Shown in pieces: positions 1-8,083 of a DNA stretch of 40,576 nucleotides. The notes below the pieces were generated by a model. The model had not been told where the DNA came from, searched no databases, and worked only from the letters and a program-made list of their open reading frames with translations. The translations under genes were made by a program, and so were the position numbers. Origin of the DNA: an uncultured Collinsella sp. (GTDB taxonomy: Bacteria > Actinomycetota > Coriobacteriia > Coriobacteriales > Coriobacteriaceae); contig CABUOF010000010.1 of NCBI GenBank assembly GCA_902493125.1, positions 1 through 40,576 on the forward strand. Direction: 5' to 3'. Within the stretch, counting starts at the first letter, position 1. Each line of letters opens with the position of its first letter.

Positions 1-185
1 CAGTCCTGCTCGCACGGAGAGCACATTAAGTGCTCTCCGGCTCGTGCGGAACTCGCGATCGACTTCGCATGCCGCCGGGCAGCCGGGGCCGACGCGGGGT
101 TCAAAGGTTTTCAAAAAAGCGGTCGGCGCGCAGTGCGCCGACCGCCGATATATGGGGTCTGATATTTTCTAACAGTTAGGGCCTC
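1..185. other. Non-coding stretch left of gyrA
   Basis: No gene was recognised here. A hairpin (GGAGAGCAC at 16-24 pairing with GTGCTCTCC at 30-38) lies near the left edge, with CGCAC at 11-15 able to extend the pairing to the CGTGCG at 43-48. Its role is unknown because the neighbouring gene is outside the window. The gyrA terminator occupies the right part and is listed separately. Confidence 0.5.
113..145 (-). terminator. Intrinsic terminator of the gyrB-gyrA unit
   Basis: An 11-bp perfect GC-rich stem (119-129 with 135-145, loop GCAGT) is followed on the minus strand by six U residues (A113-A118 on the plus strand). It lies about 40 bases beyond the gyrA stop and is the natural end of the gyrase transcript. 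Confidence 0.85.
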
Positions 186-2927
186 TTACTCGTCAAGGAG
201 ATCTTCCGGCATGTCGTTGCCGTCGCCTAGATCGACAGGGGTTTCTTCGGGGGCGGAGCCGTTTTCTATGGCTTCGCCTTCGGGCCTCTCTTTGGCGGCC
301 GTCATGCGGGCCACGGCGCAGATGCGGTCGTTGTCGTCGACGGTCATCATCTTGACGCCCTGGGTGGCGCGGCCGGTCTGGCTGATCTCGTCGGTCTTGA
401 CGCGAATGACCGTCGCGCCCTCCGTCACGATGAACAGCTCGTGCTGCGGGCCCACCGTCTTCATGGCCGCGAGGTTACCCTTACGCTCGGTCATTTGAAT
501 GGTGTAGACGCCCTGACCGCCGCGATTCTGCTCCGGGTAGTCCGCGACCGGCGTGCGCTTGCCGTAGCCGCGCTCGGTGATGACGAATAGATCGCCGTTG
601 CCGTTAGTGACTTCCATGCCCAGAACGCTCACGCCGTCCTTCAGACCGATACCGCGAACGCCGCTGGTATCGCGGCCGGTGGCGCGCACCTGCTCCTCGG
701 AGAACATGATCGCCTTGCCCGCGGTGGTGGCCAGGATAATCTTGTCGCCCTCGCGCACGCGGCGCACGTTCAGCAGCGCGTCGTCGTCACGCAGGTTGAT
801 AGCGATCAGGCCGTCGCGACGGCTGCGGTCATATGCGCTCATCACGGTCTTTTTGACCATGCCGCTCTTGGTGGCAAACATCAGGTACTCGTCGGCCGGG
901 AACTCGCGGCAGCTGATGACGCTCGCGATCTTCTCGCCTTCCTCGAAGGGCAGCAGGTTGACGATCGCGGTACCGCGCGCCTGGCGCGTACCCACCGGCA
1001 GCTCGTGCACCTTCAGGCGATAGACCTTGCCCTTGCTCGAGAAGAACAGCACGTACTCGTGCGTGGACGCGATGAACATCTCATCGATAACGTCGTCCTC
1101 TTTGAGGTTGACGCCCGACACGCCCTTGCCACCGCGCTTCTGGGCACGGTAGGCAGCCACTGGGATACGCTTAACGTAGCCGGTGTGGGTGATGGTCACG
1201 ACCATATCCTCGTCGGCGATGAGGTCCTCGACATCCAGGTCCTTCTCAACCTGGCTGATTTCGGTACGGCGCTTGTCGCCAAACTTCCTGGAGATCTCGC
1301 GCATCTCTTCCTTGATGACGCCCAGAATCTTCTCCTCGTGCGCCAGCAGGTCCTCGTAGTAGGCGATGGCGCGGCGCAGGCCGTCCAACTCTTCTTGGAT
1401 CTTGTCGCGCTCCAGGCCGGTCAGGCGGCGCAGCTTCATCTCGAGGATGGCCGTGGTCTGCTCGGGCGTAAAGCCAAAGCGTTCGATCAGTCGGCTGCTG
1501 GCCTCGGAGTCGGTCTGCGAGGAGCGGATGATGCTGATGACCTCGTCGATATGGTCAAGGGCCATCAGGTAGCCCTCGAGGATATGCGCGCGGGCCTGGG
1601 CCTTCTTAAGGTCGAAGCGGGTGCGGCGGGTGACGACGTCGACCTGGTGGTCGATGTAGTGCTGCAGCATCTCGCGCAGGCTCAGGCATTTGGGAACGCC
1701 GTTGACGAGTGCCAGGTTGTTGGCGCCAAAGGTCGTCTGCAGCGAGGTGTACTTATACAGGTTGTTGAGCACGACCTGCGGAATGACGCCCTTCTTGAGC
1801 TCGATGACCAGACGGATGCCCTTCTGGTTGGACTCATCGCGCATATCCGAGATGCCCTCAATGCGCTTGTCGTTGACGAGTTGGGCGATCTTCTCCTGCA
1901 GGGTGCCCTTGTTGACCATGTAGGGAATCTCGGTAAAGACCAGGCGGCTGCGGCCGGTCTTGGTGGACTCCACATGTGCCTTGGCACGCACGGTAATGGA
2001 GCCGCGGCCGGTCTCGTAGCTCTGCTTAATGCCGGCGCTGCCCATGATGATGGCGCCGGTGGGGAAGTCCGGACCGGGCATGATCTGCATGAGCTCGTCG
2101 ACGGTGGCGTCGGGGTTGTCGATCAGGTAGCAGGTGGCCTCGATCGCCTCGGTGAGGTTATGCGGGGCGATGTTGGTGGCCATGCCGACGGCGATGCCCT
2201 GGCTGCCGTTGACCAGCAGGTTGGGGAAGCGCGCAGGCAGTGCCACGGGCTCGGCGAGCGATTCGTCGTAGTTGGGCTGCCAGTCGACGGTATCCTTCTG
2301 CAAGTCACGCAGCAGTTCCATGGCGGGCTTGGCCAGGCGGCTCTCGGTGTAACGCATGGCCGCCGCGCCGTCGCCATCGATGTTGCCGAAGTTGCCGTGA
2401 CCGTCGATGAGCGGCGTGCGCATGGAGAACCACTGCGCCAGGCGGACCATGGCCTCGTAGACCGCAGAGTCACCGTGCGGGTGGTACTTACCGATAACTT
2501 CGCCGACCGTCCAGGCCGACTTTTTGTGTGGGCGGTTGGGGTAGATGCCGCTCTCGTTCATCGCGTACAGGATGCGGCGGTGTACCGGCTTTAAGCCGTC
2601 GCGCACGTCCGGCAGGGCACGCGCTGTGATAACCGACATCGAATACTCGATGAACGACTGCTTCATCTCGCGACCGAACTCCGAAATCTGGAGCTGGCCG
2701 CCGTTGATGTCCTCGCCGGCCGAGGCGCCACGATCGACTTCGCCAAAGCTCTCCTCGAGCTCACCGTCGTCGTCCTCTTCCTCATCATCATCGGCATCGG
2801 GGTTATAGGCGTCCGGATCGCCGTCCTCGCCCTGCTCAGCACGGGCAAGCAGGCGCTTCAGATCATCGGGCATACCGGCATCGCCGGCCTCGTCCATACC
2901 CTCGTTATTGTTGATATCGTCTGCCAC
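186..2927 (-). CDS. gyrA: DNA gyrase subunit A
   Basis: Breakage-reunion subunit of DNA gyrase, which introduces negative supercoils ahead of forks. The GTG start at 2927 has a strong AAGAGGAGG site that overlaps the gyrB stop. The catalytic core begins near residue 80 (ISEFGREMKQSF); the active-site tyrosine is Tyr193 in AAAMRYTE. A GyrA-box variant (QKRGGKG, near residue 600) marks gyrase rather than topoisomerase IV. The quinolone-determining loop reads HGDSAVYE, with Ser154 and Glu158, the usual susceptible Gram-positive pattern. Odd: GyrA normally starts only 10-20 residues before this core, but here an extension of about 75 residues precedes it, including an acidic run around residues 43-58. 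The C-terminal tail is also acidic. At 913 residues it is longer than usual. Confidence 0.97.
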   Translation of the reverse strand: MADDINNNEGMDEAGDAGMPDDLKRLLARAEQGEDGDPDAYNPDADDDEEEDDDGELEESFGEVDRGASAGEDINGGQLQISEFGREMKQSFIEYSMSVITARALPDVRDGLKPVHRRILYAMNESGIYPNRPHKKSAWTVGEVIGKYHPHGDSAVYEAMVRLAQWFSMRTPLIDGHGNFGNIDGDGAAAMRYTESRLAKPAMELLRDLQKDTVDWQPNYDESLAEPVALPARFPNLLVNGSQGIAVGMATNIAPHNLTEAIEATCYLIDNPDATVDELMQIMPGPDFPTGAIIMGSAGIKQSYETGRGSITVRAKAHVESTKTGRSRLVFTEIPYMVNKGTLQEKIAQLVNDKRIEGISDMRDESNQKGIRLVIELKKGVIPQVVLNNLYKYTSLQTTFGANNLALVNGVPKCLSLREMLQHYIDHQVDVVTRRTRFDLKKAQARAHILEGYLMALDHIDEVISIIRSSQTDSEASSRLIERFGFTPEQTTAILEMKLRRLTGLERDKIQEELDGLRRAIAYYEDLLAHEEKILGVIKEEMREISRKFGDKRRTEISQVEKDLDVEDLIADEDMVVTITHTGYVKRIPVAAYRAQKRGGKGVSGVNLKEDDVIDEMFIASTHEYVLFFSSKGKVYRLKVHELPVGTRQARGTAIVNLLPFEEGEKIASVISCREFPADEYLMFATKSGMVKKTVMSAYDRSRRDGLIAINLRDDDALLNVRRVREGDKIILATTAGKAIMFSEEQVRATGRDTSGVRGIGLKDGVSVLGMEVTNGNGDLFVITERGYGKRTPVADYPEQNRGGQGVYTIQMTERKGNLAAMKTVGPQHELFIVTEGATVIRVKTDEISQTGRATQGVKMMTVDDNDRICAVARMTAAKERPEGEAIENGSAPEETPVDLGDGNDMPEDLLDE

Positions 2928-2938
2928 GTTACCTCCTC

Positions 2939-4969
2939 TTAAGCGTCAAGGAATCGTGCATCATGTGCATGCTTCTCGATGTACTCGCGGCGATAGCCGA
3001 CCTCGGAACCCATCAGCTCGCGCACGGCGCGGTCCGCCACCACGGCGTCCTCGATCGACACACGCTGCAGAATGCGGGTCTTTGGGTCCATCGTCGTCGA
3101 GGCAAGCTGTTTGGGGTCCATCTCGCCCAGGCCCTTGTAGCGCTGGACGGTATAGCCCTTGCGCTTTTTGGTGATCTTGCCGTCCTTGGCCTTGCCGTCC
3201 TCGTCGTTATCATCGGGGTTCAGGCCCAGACTCTGGATGGTATCGCGCAGGATCTCGTCTTCGGGCTGGCGGCCGTTGGGATACACGTAGTGGATCTTGT
3301 TGCGCACCTTAATGCCAAAGATGGGCGGGCAGGCAACATAGACGTAGCCGGCATCGATCAGCGGACGCATGTACTTGTAGAAGAACGTCAGCAGCAGGAT
3401 GCGGATATGCGCGCCGTCGACGTCTGCATCGGTCATGATGATGATCTTGTGGTAGCGCGCCTTGGTGATATCGAAATCGCCGCCGTCGCCGGCACTCGTC
3501 GTGACGCCGCAGCCGATCGCGGTAATCAGCGACTGGATGGTGTCACTCGAGAACGCGCGATGGTCACCAACGCGCTCGACGTTCAAAATCTTGCCGCGCA
3601 GGGGCAGAATCGCCTGGATGTCTCGGCGACGGCCGTCCTTGGCCGAACCGCCTGCCGAGTCGCCCTCTACGATGAAGAGCTCGGTCAGCTCGGCATCGCG
3701 CACCGAGCAGTCGGCGAGCTTACCGGGCAGGGACGCCGTCTCGAGCAGGCTCTTGCGGCGGGTCGCCTCGCGCGCCTTGCGGGCGGCATTGCGCGCCTTA
3801 CAGGCCTGCTGCGCCTTCTTGACGATCTCGCGAGCGGGCTTAGGGTGCTCCTCGAGGTAATCGGCAAGGCCGTCGGTCACGATCTTGAGCGTCAGCGCGC
3901 GCATATAGGAGCTGCCGAGCTTGGCCTTGGTCTGGCCCTCAAACTGCGGATCGGGCAGCTTGACCGAGATAACGGCCGAAAGGCCCTCGCGCACATCGTC
4001 GCCGGTCAGATTGGCGTCTTTTTCCTTGAGCAGGTTCTGCTTGCGCGCATAGTCGTTGATCACGCGGGTGAGCGCGGTGCGGAAGCCCTCAAGGTGCATG
4101 CCGCCCTCGGGGGTGTAGATGTCGTTGGCAAACGACATGACGTTCTCGCCGTAGCCGCTATTCCACTGCAGGGAAACCTCAACCTCGCCCATCTTGGCCA
4201 CAGGTGCGTCCGGGTCCGATTTGCCCTCGATGTAGATAGGCTCCTTAAAGGCCTCGGGGACGTCCTTGCCCTCGTTAAGGAACTTGACGAAGTCGATGAT
4301 GCCGCCCTCGTAGCAAAACTCCTCCACGTGGGGAGTAGACTCGCGCTCGTCAGTCAGCACGATTTTGAGGTTCTTATTGAGGAACGCCGTCTCCTGCAGA
4401 CGGTTGTGCAGCGTATCGAAATCGTAAATGCAGGTCTCGAAGATCTCGTCGTCGGGCCAGAAGGTGACGGTGGTGCCCGTCGAATCCGAGGTGCCCACGA
4501 CCTCCATCTTCTTGACGGTCTTGCCGCGCGAGAACTCCATCTCGTAGGTGTTGCCGTCGCGACGAACCTGAACGACCACGCGCTTGGACAGTGCGTTGAC
4601 GACGGAGATGCCAACGCCGTGCAGGCCGCCCGAGACCTTATAGGCCGAATTATCGAACTTACCGCCGGCGTGCAAAATCGTCATGACGACCTCGAGCGTC
4701 GGGATCTTTTTAACAGGGTGCTCGTCGACGGGGATACCGCGCCCGTTGTCGACGACCGTGATGGAGTTGTCGGCGTGGACCGTCACCTGGATCTCGGTGC
4801 AGAAACCGGCCATGGCCTCGTCGACGGAGTTGTCAACGATCTCCCACACCAGGTGATGCAGACCGCTGGCGCTCGTCGAGCCGATATACATGCCCGGGCG
4901 CTTACGAACGGCCTCGAGACCTTCGAGAATCTTAATCTCGCCGCCATCGTAATCGTTTTCGTTTGCCAC
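2939..4969 (-). CDS. gyrB: DNA gyrase subunit B
   Basis: ATPase subunit of DNA gyrase. The N-terminal GHKL ATPase domain shows the EIVDNSVDEA N-box and DNGRGIP motif, followed by the TOPRIM region with EGDSAGGSAKDGR and PLRGKILNVE, and the C-terminal RYKGLGEM motif. The start chosen is the GTG at 4969 (VANENDYD), because a perfect GAAGGAGG lies just upstream; the in-frame TTG at 4987 would place that site inside the gene. Length is 676 residues, normal for the family. It is 11 bp upstream of gyrA and certainly co-transcribed with it, while a terminator separates it from the DciA-like gene upstream, so gyrBA is its own unit. Confidence 0.97.
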   Translation of the reverse strand: MANENDYDGGEIKILEGLEAVRKRPGMYIGSTSASGLHHLVWEIVDNSVDEAMAGFCTEIQVTVHADNSITVVDNGRGIPVDEHPVKKIPTLEVVMTILHAGGKFDNSAYKVSGGLHGVGISVVNALSKRVVVQVRRDGNTYEMEFSRGKTVKKMEVVGTSDSTGTTVTFWPDDEIFETCIYDFDTLHNRLQETAFLNKNLKIVLTDERESTPHVEEFCYEGGIIDFVKFLNEGKDVPEAFKEPIYIEGKSDPDAPVAKMGEVEVSLQWNSGYGENVMSFANDIYTPEGGMHLEGFRTALTRVINDYARKQNLLKEKDANLTGDDVREGLSAVISVKLPDPQFEGQTKAKLGSSYMRALTLKIVTDGLADYLEEHPKPAREIVKKAQQACKARNAARKAREATRRKSLLETASLPGKLADCSVRDAELTELFIVEGDSAGGSAKDGRRRDIQAILPLRGKILNVERVGDHRAFSSDTIQSLITAIGCGVTTSAGDGGDFDITKARYHKIIIMTDADVDGAHIRILLLTFFYKYMRPLIDAGYVYVACPPIFGIKVRNKIHYVYPNGRQPEDEILRDTIQSLGLNPDDNDEDGKAKDGKITKKRKGYTVQRYKGLGEMDPKQLASTTMDPKTRILQRVSIEDAVVADRAVRELMGSEVGYRREYIEKHAHDARFLDA

Positions 4970-4992
4970 ACGTCCTCCTTCAGTCAAGAAAA

Positions 4993-5021
4993 TGTGTACA
5001 GCCTTACTAGTTTATCGTAAA
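4993..5021 (-). promoter_or_regulatory. Possible gyrB promoter
   Basis: On the minus strand TTTACG (5016-5021) and TACACA (4993-4998) are separated by 17 bp, between the upstream terminator and the gyrB ribosome site. Matches to the sigma-A consensus are only partial. The terminator upstream implies that some promoter must lie in this gap. Confidence 0.3.
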
Positions 5022-5048
5022 AAAATACCCTCGGGAACGAGGGTATTT
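5019..5048 (-). terminator. Terminator between the DciA-like gene and gyrB
   Basis: An 11-bp perfect stem (5023-5033 with 5038-5048, loop GGAA on the plus strand) is followed on the minus strand by a run of U residues. It ends the dnaN-recF-DUF721 transcript before gyrB. Confidence 0.85.
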
Positions 5049-5074
5049 GGCTCTACAAGGCCACCAGATGCGAT

Positions 5075-5638
5075 TTAAGGCTCTTTTTTGCTTTGCACGC
5101 CCTTGGCCCACTCGGCACTGGCTCTCATGGCGTTCTCGAGGGCCTCGCGCAGTTTTTGGTCTTCGATGGGCGCCACTTGGCGCTCAATCTCGGTGCGCTC
5201 GGCATCGCTGAGGTCGGCGTGTGGGGCCGGCGGGCGCTCGGTCGCCGCTGGGCGAAGGCGCTCCTTGGCGGCGGGCGGCGTGTGACCGGGCGCGGTGGTT
5301 TTGAACACCAGGCCATCCACATGCGCACCGGCGCGCTCCATGCGCGCGCGGATGATCTCGCGCAACAACGTCATTTCCTGCGTCCACGAGGGCGAGTCGA
5401 GATATACCAGCAGCTCATTGGACTCGGGCAGGTAGCGCAGGCCCGTCACATGCCGCCCCTCGCGCGTGCCCGAGCACACCGCGTTCCACGCGCGATAGAC
5501 CGCGCGCGACTCCTCGGCGGCCTCCATCTGCGCACGGCGCTCAGGGGTCGCAGCCGCCAGGATGCGCTGGCGCTCTGCGTTCAAAAAGCCACTGAAGGCG
5601 ACCGTTTCGCTCTCGCGCTCGTAATTAGCACGTCTCAC
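5075..5638 (-). CDS. DUF721 (DciA-like) protein
   Basis: A 187-residue protein with a DUF721-type core around residues 40-110 (RAWNAVCSG, HVTGLRYLPESNELLVYLDSP, WTQEMTLLREII). DUF721 includes DciA, which loads the replicative helicase in bacteria lacking DnaC/DnaI. The position between recF and gyrB is the standard one in actinobacteria. The GTG start at 5638 overlaps the recF stop by 14 bp, indicating translational coupling. A Pro/Ala/Arg-rich linker near residues 115-140 precedes a C-terminal helix predicted from its composition. Family assignment is by layout and position; the helicase-loading role is inference. Confidence 0.8.
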   Translation of the reverse strand: MRRANYERESETVAFSGFLNAERQRILAAATPERRAQMEAAEESRAVYRAWNAVCSGTREGRHVTGLRYLPESNELLVYLDSPSWTQEMTLLREIIRARMERAGAHVDGLVFKTTAPGHTPPAAKERLRPAATERPPAPHADLSDAERTEIERQVAPIEDQKLREALENAMRASAEWAKGVQSKKEP

Positions 5639-6731
5639 CCATGCTCACCACCTTGGCTCGATCAAGCAGGTCATCGGTAAAGTACCCCAGGTTGGTCGTG
5701 GTTATGACCGTCTGGATATCATCGCCGATCAGCCGCAGGAAAGCACCGCGGCGTTCGCCGTCGAGTTCGCTCATCACGTCGTCCAAAAGCAGCAGTGGGG
5801 CGGTGCCCAGGACATCGCGAGCCACGGCCACCTCCGCCACCTTCCAGGCCAGAACCAACGTTCGCTGCTGACCTTGGCTGGCAAATGAACGGGCGGAGCG
5901 ACCCGCCACAGCAAACTCAATCTCGTCGCGATGCGGTCCCACCAACGTCACGCCGCGGCGAATTTCCTCGTCGGCGTGCTCATCAAGGGCAGCCAGCATG
6001 CGCTCGTACGCCCAGCCCTTCAGCTCTTCGCGATCATCGACCTGGGGCAAATCCCCCAGCGTGGACGCATAGGACACGTTGGCGGCTTCACCGGACGCCA
6101 CTTGCCCGTAGGCAGTACGCACATGGCCCGCCAGCCGGTCGAGCAGGGCCAACCGGTGCACGAGCAGAGCCGCGCCCGCGCGGGCAATCGAATCGTTCCA
6201 CGCGCCGAGCATCTCGCGGCAGCACCAGGCCTCCTTGAGCAAGGCGTTACGCTGGGTCACGCAGCGACCATAGGTGCTCGCAAGATCGGCATAGCGTGCG
6301 CTCAGCTGCATGCCAAAGTCGTCGAGGGCGGCGCGGCGCACACTGGCGCCTCGCTTAACCATGTCCAGATGGTCGGGGCAAAACAGCACGCTCGGCAGAA
6401 CCCCGCGCACACCGGCGGCAGAGCATCTCTTGCCGTTGCGGCTAAACGAGCGTTTACCGTCCTCCGCGCTCAATCCCATATCAAGCACGCGGCCGTCGCC
6501 CTCGAGCCTCAGCTCGACCTTGCACGAGCCCACGCCGTCATGGACGAGCTCGGCTGCGGTCGGATGCCTAAACGAGGCGCCGCTCGTCAGCAGCTGCAGC
6601 GCCTCTATGAGATTGGTCTTTCCCGCCGCGTTGGGTCCCGCAAGTATCGTCACGCCCTCGTCCAGGGCAAGGCGATAGCTATCGAAGCTGCGGTAGTGCG
6701 CGACGGAAAGATCGCGGGCGAACATGGTCAT
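5625..6731 (-). CDS. recF: DNA replication and repair protein RecF
   Basis: SMC-like ATPase that helps load RecA at gapped DNA. The Walker A motif GPNAAGKTN (about residues 32-40), the late signature and the Walker B region LLLLDDVMSELDGERR near residue 300 are all visible. The likely start is the ATG at 6731 (MTMFARD), or the ATG six bases further in, giving 366-368 residues as expected; the open frame runs further upstream but only as a shadow of dnaN. The gene is 10 bp downstream of dnaN and overlaps the DUF721 gene, so the three form one operon. Confidence 0.96.
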   Translation of the reverse strand: MTMFARDLSVAHYRSFDSYRLALDEGVTILAGPNAAGKTNLIEALQLLTSGASFRHPTAAELVHDGVGSCKVELRLEGDGRVLDMGLSAEDGKRSFSRNGKRCSAAGVRGVLPSVLFCPDHLDMVKRGASVRRAALDDFGMQLSARYADLASTYGRCVTQRNALLKEAWCCREMLGAWNDSIARAGAALLVHRLALLDRLAGHVRTAYGQVASGEAANVSYASTLGDLPQVDDREELKGWAYERMLAALDEHADEEIRRGVTLVGPHRDEIEFAVAGRSARSFASQGQQRTLVLAWKVAEVAVARDVLGTAPLLLLDDVMSELDGERRGAFLRLIGDDIQTVITTTNLGYFTDDLLDRAKVVSMGETC

Positions 6732-6741
6732 AGGGCAGTTG

Positions 6742-7845
6742 CTAGATGCGGACCGGCATGACCAGGTACAGGTAGTTGATCTTGTCGTAGGACTTGAAGA
6801 TGCCCGCCTGCGAGTAGCTCTTGAGCTCCAGCGTGATCTCCTTCTCCTTGGACAGGGCATTGAGGCACCCGAAGATGTAGTGGTAGTTGAAGGCGATGGT
6901 GCCCGACTCGCCCTCGGCCTCGACATCGATCGTCTCCTGCGCAAGGTCCTGGTCATTGGAAATGGAGGACAGGCCCATCTGCCCGTTCTCGACATCGATC
7001 TCGAACTTGACGGCGGGGTTGGCGCTCGCGATAACGGCCACGCGCTTGAGGGCGGCGTTAAAGGCGGCGACGTCGATCTTGACGCTCGTCACGCACGAAT
7101 CGGGGATGAGCTGCTTGTAGTTGGGGTACACGCCCTCGATGCGGCGCGACACGTAGGTGGTGTTGCCGGCCTCAAAGACGACCTGGGTGTCGGTAGCCCC
7201 GATCATGATGGTCGCCTGGCTGGCCATGATGTTCAGAGCGTCGTTAAAGGCGTCGGCCGGAACGTTGAGTTCAAAGGAGCCCTCGAGGGTTGAGGTCTCG
7301 ACCTGCGTATCGCACACGGCCAAGCGGAAGGAATCGGTCGCCACCAGGCGCACGGTGTTGTTCTCGACCTTCATGTGCACGCCACCCAGGATGGGGCGGG
7401 CCTTGTCAGTCGAGGTGACGCGCCACACGCGGCCGACCATTTCGGACAAGATATCGGTCGGCAGTTCCACGGCGCTCTCGATGGCATAGGCCGGAAACTC
7501 GGGGAAGTCATTGGCATCGAGCGTGTTCAGGCGGAAAGAGCTCTTCTCGCAACCAATCAGCACCTGGCGCTCGGACAGCTCAAAGGTGACCGGGGCATCG
7601 GGGAGGGTCTTGGTGATATTGGAGAGCATCTTACAAGGGATAACCATCTCGCCCTCTTCTTCGACATGTGCCGCGATGCGATGACGGATCGAGATGGTGT
7701 AGTTAGAGGTCTGGAATTCCAAGATGCCGTCTTGCGCCTTGACGAGCACGCCCGACAGGATGGGAAGGGTGGATGCCGAAGCGACGCCCTTCATAACGAC
7801 GCCGATGGCTTGTGTAAGCGAGCTCTGGCTGACGGTGAACTTCAT
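6742..7845 (-). CDS. dnaN: DNA polymerase III sliding clamp (beta subunit)
   Basis: Ring-shaped processivity factor for the replicative polymerase. The 367-residue protein has the family beginning (MKFTVSQSSLTQAIGVVMKGV) and the conserved C-terminal end YLVMPVRI. The ATG at 7845 has AAAGG about ten bases upstream. It is the first gene after the origin gap on the minus strand and heads the dnaN-recF-DUF721 operon; its promoter must lie in the AT-rich origin DNA, so initiation and dnaN transcription share sequence. Confidence 0.97.
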   Translation of the reverse strand: MKFTVSQSSLTQAIGVVMKGVASASTLPILSGVLVKAQDGILEFQTSNYTISIRHRIAAHVEEEGEMVIPCKMLSNITKTLPDAPVTFELSERQVLIGCEKSSFRLNTLDANDFPEFPAYAIESAVELPTDILSEMVGRVWRVTSTDKARPILGGVHMKVENNTVRLVATDSFRLAVCDTQVETSTLEGSFELNVPADAFNDALNIMASQATIMIGATDTQVVFEAGNTTYVSRRIEGVYPNYKQLIPDSCVTSVKIDVAAFNAALKRVAVIASANPAVKFEIDVENGQMGLSSISNDQDLAQETIDVEAEGESGTIAFNYHYIFGCLNALSKEKEITLELKSYSQAGIFKSYDKINYLYLVMPVRI

Positions 7846-7857
7846 CTTTTAATACCT

Positions 7858-7893
7858 TTCTATAGATATAAATATCTTAATAATAGTAATAGC
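7858..7893. other. Putative DNA unwinding element with DnaA-trio repeats
   Basis: This stretch is almost entirely A and T in otherwise GC-rich DNA. It ends with five consecutive triplets TAA-TAA-TAG-TAA-TAG at 7878-7892, then CACTGACG and a box-like TGTTGATTA at 7905-7913. That order and orientation (trios, short GC-containing spacer, DnaA box) is the one described for DnaA-trio origins such as Bacillus subtilis. Function is inferred from this similarity. Confidence 0.55.
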
Positions 7894-8058
7894 ACTGACG
7901 AAACTGTTGATTACTCCCAAAGACGCAGGTCAGACCCAGAAAGAGAATCGACAGCAACCTGTGTGCAACGGGGGTGGTTTTCCACGTTCAAAACCTGCGC
8001 AAAACTTTTCATCACCGCGGGTTGGGTTTTAAACACCTTATGCCCGTGGTTTCGACAA

Positions 8059-8071
8059 GTTTTCAACAGGT
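8059..8071 (+). promoter_or_regulatory. DnaA-box-like repeat, left origin half
   Basis: The 13-mer GTTTTCAACAGGT lies just beyond the 3' end of dnaA. The same 13-mer occurs twice in reverse orientation in the other origin half (11258-11270 and 11311-11323). Three copies confined to the two gaps flanking dnaA and its neighbour are the strongest evidence that this is the local DnaA box. Confidence 0.65.
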
Positions 8072-8083
8072 GTCTCTATTTCC

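Larger units (their letters stand above)
7846..8083. other. Putative oriC half between dnaA and dnaN
   Basis: A 238-bp gap at the standard position for the unwinding half of a Gram-positive bipartite origin. It contains a very AT-rich tract beside dnaN and several DnaA-box-like 9-mers: exact TTTTCAACA at 8060-8068, TTTTCATCA at 8006-8014, TTTTCCACG at 7978-7986, and TGTTGATTA (reverse strand) at 7905-7913. Box identity is inferred from repetition at the origin and similarity to TTWTNCACA. Confidence 0.75.

Noticed and set aside
625..720. Quinolone-resistance change in gyrA
   Set aside because: The relevant loop (Ser154, Glu158) has the ordinary Gram-positive residues, so no resistance change is indicated.
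1005..2594. Long plus-strand open frame (529 codons) opposite gyrA
   Set aside because: It is an antisense shadow of the gyrA coding frame in GC-rich DNA, with low-complexity Leu/Val/Asp composition and no ribosome site or family match.
2963..5020. Long plus-strand open frame (685 codons) opposite gyrB
   Set aside because: Antisense shadow of gyrB, created by the codon bias of the real gene.
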